NCBI GenBank assembly: GCA_041940305.1
Contig: JBGTSJ010000019.1
Coordinates: 1 to 64,000 of the forward strand
DNA length: 64,000 nt
Reading direction: 5' to 3'
DNA from: JBGTSJ01 sp041940305
Lineage (GTDB): Bacteria > Planctomycetota > Planctomycetia > Planctomycetales > Planctomycetaceae
Numbering within the stretch: the stretch's first letter is position 1; every line of letters starts with the position of its first letter. A program made the position numbers and the translations under genes. The notes under the pieces were generated by a model, which was not told where the DNA came from, did not search any database, and worked only from the letters and a program-made list of their open reading frames with translations. Of this stretch, positions 42,604 to 52,264 are shown piece by piece.

Positions 42604-43026
42604 ATGGCAAGAAAACCTCAAGACGTAACCGACGCCGAATTGGCGATCCTGCAACTGTTGTGGGACCGCGGGCCGGCCAGCGTGCGGGAATTGGCCGAAA
42701 CGCTGTATCCGCCCGGGAGCGGGTCGGACCTGGCGACCGTGCAAAACCTCCTCAAACGGCTGGAGGCCAAAGGCTGCGTGCAGCGGGATCGCTCTACCTG
42801 GCCGCATTCATTCGTCGCGGCGATCGTCCGGGACGACTTGATCGGCCGTCGGCTGCAGACGACGGCGGACGCGCTGTGCGCGGGCTCACTGGAGCCGCTG
42901 GTAACGCACCTCGTGACAAGCCGCCTCTCCGAGTCCGAGCGGGACAAACTGCGGCGGCTGCTGGACGATCTGGAGCAAGATCCAAACTCCGGAAAAAGAT
43001 CCAAGACTCGCGGGGCAAAAACGTAG
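42604..43026 (+). CDS. BlaI/MecI/CopY-family transcriptional repressor
   Basis: 140 residues. The N-terminal winged helix-turn-helix is clear: VTDAELAILQLLWDRGPASV, the recognition region SGSDLATVQNLLKRLEAKG, and the wing VQRDRSTWPHSF. The C-terminal about 50 residues (LEPLVTHLVTSRLSESERDK onwards) form the dimerisation helices, where BlaI proteins are cleaved or loosened upon signalling. It should repress transcription from both AGACATAATGTCT sites. The partner membrane protease is encoded 128 bp downstream, the usual blaI-blaR order. Confidence 0.93.
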   Translation: MARKPQDVTDAELAILQLLWDRGPASVRELAETLYPPGSGSDLATVQNLLKRLEAKGCVQRDRSTWPHSFVAAIVRDDLIGRRLQTTADALCAGSLEPLVTHLVTSRLSESERDKLRRLLDDLEQDPNSGKRSKTRGAKT

Positions 43027-43154
43027 GTGTGTCAGAGTCGGCGTGCAAGAAAGTTGCGCGCCTGCGGATGGTGGATTTGAGCGCCGAGCCGGACGGCGGG
43101 TTGACCCGGATGTGCGGTACGGCGTCCGTTACAGATTGAGACGAGGACGCGCTG

Positions 43155-45245
43155 ATGGCGTGGCTCATCCAGGCGGTCATTCTCAATGCCCTGCTGGCCA
43201 GTTTGCTGGGCGCGGCGGCCTGGCTGGTCGGCCGCAACGGACGGCATCCGGCGCTGGCTCATGCCCTGTGGGTGCTCGTCCTCGTCAAACTCGTCACTCC
43301 ACCTCTGATGCGGTGGCCGGTGGAACTGGAAGTGGAGCGTGAAGGCTGGGTGGCCGCTGTGCTGACCGAGCCGGATTCCGCGTCCTCCACGGCCATCGTT
43401 TCCGAGTCTCCCGGTGACGGTGCGTTGGCGACCGGCGAAGACGAGCCGGCTGCGGAAGTCATCGAAGAAACCGGCGTCATCTCTGCTTCAGATCGGTCGA
43501 TTGCGGCGGTAACGGCGCCGGTGGCGCCTCTCATCTCGAATCAGGTCCCGGCTGAAACGGTCCCCGCTGCCTCGAAGCGACTCGCCTGGATTGGCTGGTG
43601 CTGTTGGGCCGCGCTGGGCGCATGGCTGGCCGGCGTCGTTGTGTGGGGAGTCGTTTATTTCCGCCGGCTGCGGCAGTTCGCCAAGGTCCTGCGGTACGGG
43701 ACGCCCGCCAATCATGAACTGCAAGGCCACGTGACGTCGCTTGCACACGGGCTGGGACTAAGGCGTCCGCCGGCGGTCGTCGGCATTGATGGGCCGATGT
43801 CCCCGCTGCTGTGGGGTTTCGGCCGACGAGCCACGATCGTGCTTCCGACTTCTTTGTGGGAGCGATTGACCCCCTCGGAACAGGACGCCGTGTTGCTGCA
43901 CGAACTGGCGCATTTCGCCCGCCGGGATCACCTGGTGCGCGTGCTCGAACTGGTCGTCAGCGTGTTGTACTGGTGGCATCCGGTTGTGTGGGTGGCGCGG
44001 CGTCAGATCGAAACGACGGAAGAGCAATGCTGCGACGCCTGGGTGGTCGGCCAGACTCCCTCCGGTCCTCGCACGTACGCCGAGGCCCTGCTGACGACGA
44101 TCGACTTCATTTCGGAGCATCGCGTGGTGTTGCCGCCGGCCGCCAGCGGTGTCACGGACATCGCGGCGATCGAGCGGCGGCTGCAGCAGATCATGTGCGA
44201 GACCGTGCCGCGTTCGCTGAGTTCGACCATGCGGGGCGTGGTGCTGGGACTGGTGGTGCTGCTGCCGCTGCAGCCGCTGCTGCTGGCCGCGCCGAGCCGG
44301 ATTGTGGCGGACCTGACGTCACAGTTGAAAGAAGTGTCAATATCCGATTCAGGTTCCGAAGCGGCGGGTGCGGCGACGGTTGACGTGGGGCGTCCGGACG
44401 CCGGCCTGGCTCCAATGGAACCGGCGGAAGCAGTACTGGAATCGCCAATTTATCAGACCGGTCCCGCGCAAGTATCCGCCGTCGCGGTCTCCCCCAACGG
44501 GCGTTACCGTCTGATCAGCGAGAGCACCGGCCGCGTTGTGCTGGAGGATTCTGTCGCGAGTCGGCAGGTCGATCTGACGGCTTATCAGATTATCTCTGCG
44601 GCGTTCTATCCGGACAGCCGGTCGTTCGTCGCCGGCTCCGCGGACGGCAGCGTGCGTGAGTGGTCCTGCGATGCCGATCAGCCAAAGAAGTTTGGTACCG
44701 CGTCGCTGCTGGGCTTCCTGAAGTCGGAGGTCCGCAGCGTCGACGTGTCTCCCGACGCCCGCCGCGTCGTGAGCGGGGACGGCAACGGGAACATACTGCT
44801 GTTCCGTCTGGATGAGTCCGAAGGAATCACCCCGATCAGCCAGGACGATTCGGTGCGCCCGGTGACGTCGCTGCGATTCTCGCCGGACGGCCGATTGATC
44901 GCGGTCGCGGTGGGGGACGCTTTGGGTCGCACGCAACACGGCATCGATCTGTTCGCCACTGAGACGCAGGAGAAGATCGGGCATCTGCCGACGGACGCCC
45001 CTGTCGTATCGCTGGAATTCGCCGCCACTGACCGGCTCCTCGCCACCGACGGACTGGGTCATGTGAGCGTGTGGAATCCACAGGGAGGATTCGTCACCGA
45101 TCGAGGACGGCTCTCCAAGGAAGATGTCTATGCGGCCAGTTTTTCGCGGGACACGCGCGCCTTTGCCCGGCTCCGACCGGAGCCGGTTCAGCAGGCGCAG
45201 GTGTTCGACGAGCCGCTTCCGGTTGAGCCGTTCGGGCTGCAATAA
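43155..45245 (+). CDS. BlaR1-type M56 membrane metalloprotease fused to WD40 propeller
   Basis: 696 residues. Membrane helices lie at about 4-25, 33-50, 145-168 and 361-380. The protease loop before the last helix has HELAH (249-253, zinc-binding and catalytic), preceded by LTPSEQDAVL and followed by Glu290 in EEQCCDAWVV, the third zinc ligand. In BlaR1/MecR1 the part after the last helix is an outside penicillin-binding sensor. Here it is instead a run of WD40-like blades (about 430-690: AVSPNGRYRLISESTGRVVL, FVAGSADGSVREWSCD, RFSPDGRLIAVAVGD). So the likely signal is a protein or wall component, not a beta-lactam. Signal transfer to the BlaI-type repressor is inferred. Confidence 0.88.
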   Translation: MAWLIQAVILNALLASLLGAAAWLVGRNGRHPALAHALWVLVLVKLVTPPLMRWPVELEVEREGWVAAVLTEPDSASSTAIVSESPGDGALATGEDEPAAEVIEETGVISASDRSIAAVTAPVAPLISNQVPAETVPAASKRLAWIGWCCWAALGAWLAGVVVWGVVYFRRLRQFAKVLRYGTPANHELQGHVTSLAHGLGLRRPPAVVGIDGPMSPLLWGFGRRATIVLPTSLWERLTPSEQDAVLLHELAHFARRDHLVRVLELVVSVLYWWHPVVWVARRQIETTEEQCCDAWVVGQTPSGPRTYAEALLTTIDFISEHRVVLPPAASGVTDIAAIERRLQQIMCETVPRSLSSTMRGVVLGLVVLLPLQPLLLAAPSRIVADLTSQLKEVSISDSGSEAAGAATVDVGRPDAGLAPMEPAEAVLESPIYQTGPAQVSAVAVSPNGRYRLISESTGRVVLEDSVASRQVDLTAYQIISAAFYPDSRSFVAGSADGSVREWSCDADQPKKFGTASLLGFLKSEVRSVDVSPDARRVVSGDGNGNILLFRLDESEGITPISQDDSVRPVTSLRFSPDGRLIAVAVGDALGRTQHGIDLFATETQEKIGHLPTDAPVVSLEFAATDRLLATDGLGHVSVWNPQGGFVTDRGRLSKEDVYAASFSRDTRAFARLRPEPVQQAQVFDEPLPVEPFGLQ

Positions 45246-45343
45246 CCGCAACTGTAAACCGCGGCCGCCCGCCGAGTTTTTCAATGAACCGGCTGTTTGC
45301 AGAATCTCCCCTCCGCCTGCCTCGAACATCTGTCTTTCTCGTC

Positions 45344-46162
45344 ATGCGTTCGATCCTGTTGCTGGCGGTCTTGAGCGGATTTGCTGATCAGGGTGTCGTT
45401 GGAGCGGCCGATCCACCGGCGGACTCGGAAACCGACGCAGCGGCTCGACTGGAGTTCATGCTGGACTCCGCCGAGGAGTACGAGGTCCGGCTGACGACTG
45501 AAGACAATCGTGCGCTGGCTCCACATGGGGAAGCGCTGCTGCGCTTTAACAATCCCGTCAGCGGCCTGCGGGACGGCGTGCTGGTGATGTGGAAGGACGG
45601 CCCTCGTCCGGCCGTGTTCGGGCAGTTGTTCCAGATCCAGGACGGTCAATGGATTCACGAGTTCCAGTCCGTGGCGCAGGCGCCGCTGCAGTTTATGCGC
45701 GATAGTGAAAGCATGTGGGCCCCCCGGACAGCCGCGCCGGAGTTTGTCCTGATGGAGGCGGCCCCTCCAGCCGCAGGTCGGTCCGCCCGTTTGCGGCAGA
45801 TGCGGATGCTGGCGGACCGCTTTAGCGCCGTCGAGGACTTCAAGATCAGTCCGACCGAGCCGGCAGGAGAGAAAAGCCGCCTGCGCCTGCTCCCAACTCC
45901 CTTGTATCGCTACGACACGGACGCCGGCGAACTGGTGGACGGCGCCGTGTTTGGATTCGTCCACTCGACCGATCCCGAGTTGTTGCTCGTCATCGAGGCC
46001 CGTCGCGACGGAGACAAGACGTCCTGGCACTACGCACTGGCCGCGATGACTTGTTGGGGCATCCAGGCCCAGCTCGACGAGGAGGATGTCTGGTCTTCGC
46101 CCGAACGGAATGGCACGAGCACACCACGAGACCTGTATTACGTCTGGTCCTACCAGCCCTGA
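45344..46162 (+). CDS. Secreted protein of the four-member family, paralog B
   Basis: 272 residues from ATG 45344, which opens a clean signal peptide (MRSILLLAVLSGFADQGVVG); the frame also allows ATG 45284. The two half-repeats are EALLRFNNPVSGLRDGVLVM and LPTPLYRYDTDAGELVDGAV, linked by ARLRQMRMLADRF as in paralogs A, C and D. No catalytic motif is evident. It follows the M56-WD40 gene closely on the same strand, so it is probably co-transcribed with it and carried to the envelope. Confidence 0.7.
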   Translation: MRSILLLAVLSGFADQGVVGAADPPADSETDAAARLEFMLDSAEEYEVRLTTEDNRALAPHGEALLRFNNPVSGLRDGVLVMWKDGPRPAVFGQLFQIQDGQWIHEFQSVAQAPLQFMRDSESMWAPRTAAPEFVLMEAAPPAAGRSARLRQMRMLADRFSAVEDFKISPTEPAGEKSRLRLLPTPLYRYDTDAGELVDGAVFGFVHSTDPELLLVIEARRDGDKTSWHYALAAMTCWGIQAQLDEEDVWSSPERNGTSTPRDLYYVWSYQP

Positions 46163-46189
46163 GCGGTTTCAGCCGCCGGATCGAAGGCT

Positions 46190-47080
46190 ATGCCGTTCCG
46201 TCAAATGCACTCAAGCACCTGCACTGCGACCTGTCGTCTGCTTCGGCCGGTCGCACTGATTGCGGGGATGCTGCTGGCGTTCGTGGCGGCCGGACGCGGC
46301 AACGATCCAACGGATGAGGACAATGCGGCACGGCTGTCGATCCTGGTTGAAGCGGCCGCGGAGTACACGTTGACGCCGCGCGATCATCCCGATCGACCGT
46401 ACACCCAGTTGGATCAGCCGGTGCTGCGCTACAGCAATCCCGTGCGGGGACAGGTACTGAGCGACGGCGCCGTCTTCCTCTGGCGCCGAGGGGAGCGGCC
46501 GGTTGCGGCCGCGACATTTTCAATCCGGAACGGCGACAACGTGTCGCGCGAATTCACGGCACTGACCGAACAGCCGCTGGTCTGTCGCCGTGGCGACGAA
46601 ACGATCTGGACTCCCGAGAGTTCCGGACTGTTGGAGCAGGGGTTCGAGCGATCGCCGGAGCCGGCGGGATCTCCCGCACTGCGACTGACGCAGATGCGTT
46701 CGCTCGCGCGGCGCTTCAGCGGGACGTACTACAAGCCGCGGACTGATGAGCCGACGGAGTTGCGGCTGGTCTCGCAGCCTCTCTATCGTTTTCAGGATGC
46801 GGACAACGAGATCAACGATGCGGCCGTGTTCTGCCTGGCGGAGGCGAATGATCCGGAAGTGCTGCTCACCATAGAACTGGCGAGCGACGATGATTCGAGA
46901 GATACGGAATGGCGATACTCGCTGGTGCGGATGTCATCGGTGGCGATGACGATCCGGCTCGACGACGTGGACGTCTGGTCGACCAAGTTCTACTGGGACG
47001 GTCCACGATCCGGGACTGACCCGTATATCGAATCCAATCACGGTCCCTATCCTCCCGGCACGGGGCCAGCACAGCCATGA
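46190..47080 (+). CDS. Secreted protein of the four-member family, paralog C
   Basis: 296 residues. The signal peptide contains RPVALIAGMLLAFVAAGRG; the mature N-terminus is acidic. The half-repeats are QPVLRYSNPVRGQVLSDGAV and SQPLYRFQDADNEINDAAVF, joined by LTQMRSLARRFSG. The C-terminus (DGPRSGTDPYIESNHGPYPP) is short and Pro-rich. It begins 28 bp after paralog B, and its stop overlaps the next start (ATGA, 47077-47080), which indicates translational coupling. Confidence 0.7.
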   Translation: MPFRQMHSSTCTATCRLLRPVALIAGMLLAFVAAGRGNDPTDEDNAARLSILVEAAAEYTLTPRDHPDRPYTQLDQPVLRYSNPVRGQVLSDGAVFLWRRGERPVAAATFSIRNGDNVSREFTALTEQPLVCRRGDETIWTPESSGLLEQGFERSPEPAGSPALRLTQMRSLARRFSGTYYKPRTDEPTELRLVSQPLYRFQDADNEINDAAVFCLAEANDPEVLLTIELASDDDSRDTEWRYSLVRMSSVAMTIRLDDVDVWSTKFYWDGPRSGTDPYIESNHGPYPPGTGPAQP

Positions 47081-47979
47081 TACCGCAATTCCGCGATCGA
47101 GGAGGAAACACGGCGAGCCGGGACCGCATTGACGCCCGCCAGTGGCCTGCCTTGGCGTTACTGGCATTGAGCGTCCATCTCACCGGGGCAAGTTCGACGG
47201 GGCACGGGCAGGACGCCGACGCCGAGTATGCCCGTTTTCTCAGCGCCGCGGAGAGCTATGCGGTGACCGATGAGAGGTCCGGGACGACACTGGAACTTCA
47301 TCCCGAGTCGCTGCTGCAGTGGACCAACCCGGTGCGCGACCAGGAGCGGGGATCGGTGTTCGTCTGGCTCAACCAGGGGCGTCCGGAGGTCATTGGATCG
47401 GTCTTTACCTATCAGCATGACGGCAAGGTCTTCGACAAGGTCGAGGTGCACTCGCTGTCATCTCGGTCGCTTCGCATGGCGCACGAGGGGGCCACGATCT
47501 GGACACCTCAGCCCGGGCTCGAATGGCAGACGCCGGCGTTTTCATCGCCCCCGTCTCGAAATGAGCGGCAGCGGCTGGTGCAGATGCGGCAGATTGCGCG
47601 CGGTTACACCGTGCGGCTGACCGATCCCAACGGAGAGGTCACCGACTTGCGGTTCTTGGCACAGCCCTTGTTTCGCTACCAGGCGCGGGAAGCGGGCGTG
47701 ATCGACGGTGCGATCTTCTCCTTTGCCGTGGCCACCGATCCTGAGGCGCTGCTGATCATTGAAGCGTCCGACGGCGCCACTGCTCCCGAATGGCGGTGTG
47801 CGTTCGCGCGATTTCATTACTGGCCGCTCGAAGCGTTGAGCAGCCGGGGAGAAGTCATCTGGTCGGCCGGGCACGACCGATCCCAGGCGACGCACCGGAT
47901 TGGCGACGAGTCGCAGTTCAAGAAGTCCTATGTCTCATTCCGGCCGTCGGTCGAGCCGGTCCGGACGGTCCAGCCATGA
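47077..47979 (+). CDS. Secreted protein of the four-member family, paralog D
   Basis: 300 residues. The start overlaps the previous stop. The N-terminus is polar, with a hydrophobic stretch at about 27-40 (WPALALLALSVHLTGASSTG) that should act as signal or anchor. The two half-repeats are ESLLQWTNPVRDQERGSVFV and AQPLFRYQAREAGVIDGAIF, joined by LVQMRQIARGYTV. It is the most divergent at the C-terminal end. The stop overlaps the start of the caspase-like gene (ATGA, 47976-47979). Confidence 0.7.
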   Translation: MIPQFRDRGGNTASRDRIDARQWPALALLALSVHLTGASSTGHGQDADAEYARFLSAAESYAVTDERSGTTLELHPESLLQWTNPVRDQERGSVFVWLNQGRPEVIGSVFTYQHDGKVFDKVEVHSLSSRSLRMAHEGATIWTPQPGLEWQTPAFSSPPSRNERQRLVQMRQIARGYTVRLTDPNGEVTDLRFLAQPLFRYQAREAGVIDGAIFSFAVATDPEALLIIEASDGATAPEWRCAFARFHYWPLEALSSRGEVIWSAGHDRSQATHRIGDESQFKKSYVSFRPSVEPVRTVQP

Positions 47980-49202
47980 AACAGTTCCTGATTACGATTA
48001 CGTGCGTATTGTTCTGTATCGCCGTCAGCGACGCTCGTTGTGCAGAATCGGATCGATCTGAAGTCAATGGCGCCTCCTCGTCGGAGGTCTCCGCAGTGAC
48101 GGGTGTGCGGCGCGCGCTGATCATCTGCGGGCACCCGGGAGACGATGAGCATCGCGAATTATTCGCGGCCACGGTCGAACGCATGCAGACGGCCCTCGTG
48201 GATCGCTACGGCTTTGATGCGGATGCCGTGTGGGTGCTGTTTGGTGGGGAGGAGCCTGCGCCGGTGGATCCGGTGATCGAGTCGCCGCACGGTGCCAGCA
48301 CTCAGGAGAGCCTCGCGCGGACCATGGACGAATTGCGGGAGGAGATCGGCCCGGACGATGCGCTCTGGGTTGTCGCCCTGGGGCACGTCCATTACGACGG
48401 CCGCCACGCATGGTACAACCTCCCCGGTCCTGATCTGCACGAACAGACGTTCGCGGCCCTGTTCAGCGGCATTGCCTGCCGCGAGCAGGTTTTCTGGATC
48501 ACGATCCCCGCCAGCGGGTTCTACATTCAGCCTCTCTCCGCGCCGGGCCGGATCATCATTTCGGCGACGGCCGCTGACCGGGAACTGAATGAGACGGTGT
48601 TCCCGCATGTCCTCGCGACGGTCCTCTCGACGGATCTTCAAGCGGAGTCGATGGAGCCTGCGTCGGAGACGACAGAGCCGGCGGAAGAGCCCGAGGATTC
48701 TGCAGAGGAACCTGCCGGCGAGACCAGCGTCCCTGCGGAACCCGATGCTGAGATCAGTGCTCCGCAGGTTGACTCAGCGGAGGGGGACGCTGGGGGCGAG
48801 GCTGCAAGTGCTCCCGTCGTGCAGACGCTGCTGGATTTGTACCTGGCCGTAACTCGTCGCGTGGCGGAGCAGTTCGCCGGGGACATGCAGATTCCCACCG
48901 AACACGCCCTGCTGGAGGCGAACGGCGACGGCCGCGGTGCGGAGGTCCAGTATGACCATTTGCCCGAGGAACTCGGCGGCCGATTGCAGGAGGGGGAATC
49001 GCCTCCCGAGCCGCTGCCGAACTCTGATGCGGCCGCCGCACAGGCCGTTGTCCTGCCGTTGCAGACCGAGCGAGCCGAGCCAGCGGGGGCCGCCGAATCC
49101 GAAGCCGGTGCGGACGGCGCCTCTCCAGCGACATCTCCGCCGGCCGATGAACCGGCTGAGTCGCCGTCGGACAGCGAACCCGTTGCCGAAGACGCGCCGT
49201 GA
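47976..49202 (+). CDS. Caspase-fold protein lacking the catalytic cysteine
   Basis: 408 residues with signal peptide MKQFLITITCVLFCIAVSDA. It aligns by eye with the protein at 13026-14126. The candidate His is present (WVVALGHVHYDGRHAWYNLP, His137), but the strand that ends INCSSASG there reads FWITIPASG here, so no cysteine occupies the nucleophile site. The TEHAL(L)EANGDGRG loop is also shared. Residues about 222-270 and 340-408 are Glu/Pro/Ala-rich and probably disordered. A missing nucleophile suggests a binding or inhibitory role. It is the last gene of the coupled run. Confidence 0.65.
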   Translation: MKQFLITITCVLFCIAVSDARCAESDRSEVNGASSSEVSAVTGVRRALIICGHPGDDEHRELFAATVERMQTALVDRYGFDADAVWVLFGGEEPAPVDPVIESPHGASTQESLARTMDELREEIGPDDALWVVALGHVHYDGRHAWYNLPGPDLHEQTFAALFSGIACREQVFWITIPASGFYIQPLSAPGRIIISATAADRELNETVFPHVLATVLSTDLQAESMEPASETTEPAEEPEDSAEEPAGETSVPAEPDAEISAPQVDSAEGDAGGEAASAPVVQTLLDLYLAVTRRVAEQFAGDMQIPTEHALLEANGDGRGAEVQYDHLPEELGGRLQEGESPPEPLPNSDAAAAQAVVLPLQTERAEPAGAAESEAGADGASPATSPPADEPAESPSDSEPVAEDAP

Positions 49203-49208
49203 CGTCGA

Positions 49209-49562
49209 TCACTCTGCTGCGTCGATCGGCAGGTCGTCGCCCTCCGGCCAGAAGGCGGCCCACAGCAGGAGCCCGAGGCTGATGCTGGACGGGATCGAAT
49301 AGACGAGTGAATTGATCAGGATCCGCATGTCGAGCTGATCCTGCGCGTCGACGGGCCACGCCGCGAAAAGGTACGTCGAAATCAGCGGCATCACGAAGAA
49401 GTTGAACAGATTGAGTCCCAGCGCGATGCCGACGATGATCGCCGTGCGCGGGACGCGCGAAGCGCACGCCAGGCACAGTGCTGCGCCTCCGAGCAGCACC
49501 AGCAGGTAGGGGGCAGCGCCGAGGACTCGCGACGCCTGGAATATCCAATCGGCCTGTGCCAT
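49209..49562 (-). CDS. Small membrane protein, three or four helices
   Basis: 117 residues. Hydrophobic segments lie at about 13-33 (VLGAAPYLLVLLGGAALCLA), 38-58 (TAIIVGIALGLNLFNFFVMP) and 85-106 (LVYSIPSSISLGLLLWAAFW). There is no signal peptide or catalytic motif. It converges on the caspase-fold gene with 6 bp between the stops. I do not recognise the family. Confidence 0.6.
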   Translation of the reverse strand: MAQADWIFQASRVLGAAPYLLVLLGGAALCLACASRVPRTAIIVGIALGLNLFNFFVMPLISTYLFAAWPVDAQDQLDMRILINSLVYSIPSSISLGLLLWAAFWPEGDDLPIDAAE

Positions 49563-49752
49563 CGCTCATCCTCCTGTTGGGGTAGGGGATGCCGGCTTCG
49601 TTGCACCGGCGAAGCGGCTGCTCGCTGTCGCCATTCTGTTCCGCGAGTCCCTCTCGTTGCAAATCACCCCGCGCCGGCTAGGATGAACTTTCAGTCCGTA
49701 TTCGCTCCCTGATCAACTGCCGCAGCCGTCCCGTCGAGGGAAGGAGTCCGCC

Positions 49753-51642
<1,890 letters not shown>

Positions 51643-51822
51643 CCCGCAAACTGCGGACAGCAGGGCACTGCCGCAGGAACTCGGGATCGCCGCATTGGGT
51701 GCGAATCGCCAGATCGTCACCGGCTCAGCTCACCTGCGAATCAGCCGAACCTGCGGTCGCCGTCGCATGTCCGACCCGAACGTGAACGAATCCCTGGGTT
51801 GCGAGGGAGGGCGAACGGGCAG

Positions 51823-52242
51823 ATGCCACTTCGACAGATCGAATCGCTTTCGACGACCCAGGTGGAGGACCTGCACGGGCTGTACCAGGAGGAGTGGTGG
51901 TCGCAGGGGCGTTCGCTGGACGACGTGCGGCTGGTCGTTGAGCACAGCAGCCTGCTGATCGGTATTGTGGATGAGGAGCAGCGGCTGGTCGCGTTCTGCC
52001 GCGTGCTCACGGACTTTGTCTTCCGCGCGACGATCTATGACGTCATCGTCGCCGCCCCCTATCGCGGGCAGGGACTGGGCCGCCAGTTGCTCGACGCGAT
52101 CACCGGACATCCTCGCTTGCAGCGAGTGAGCGTCCTATGGCTCTGCTGTGAGCCGGAGATGGTCCCGTTCTATGAGAAATGGGGCTTCGTCATCTACAAC
52201 GAAGGACCGGTCTGGATGATCAAGCCGCAGCGCGAGGGATGA
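51823..52242 (+). CDS. GNAT family acetyltransferase (small)
   Basis: 139 residues from ATG 51823; TTG 51799 is also in frame. VAAPYRGQGLGRQLLDAI is the motif A CoA-binding loop (RxxGxG). FYEKWGFVIYNEGPVWMIKP is the motif B end typical of the small aaNAT/RimI-like GNATs. The acceptor is unknown. It begins 180 bp after thiC on the same strand; the gap holds nothing recognisable. Confidence 0.88.
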   Translation: MPLRQIESLSTTQVEDLHGLYQEEWWSQGRSLDDVRLVVEHSSLLIGIVDEEQRLVAFCRVLTDFVFRATIYDVIVAAPYRGQGLGRQLLDAITGHPRLQRVSVLWLCCEPEMVPFYEKWGFVIYNEGPVWMIKPQREG

Positions 52243-52264
52243 TTCCGCTTCTTCGTGGGCAGCG

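Noticed and set aside
49563..49752. Possible TPP riboswitch upstream of thiC
   Set aside because: Only CTGATC is present; the CTGAGA core and the paired ACCTGATCTGGATAATG block of the thi box are missing.
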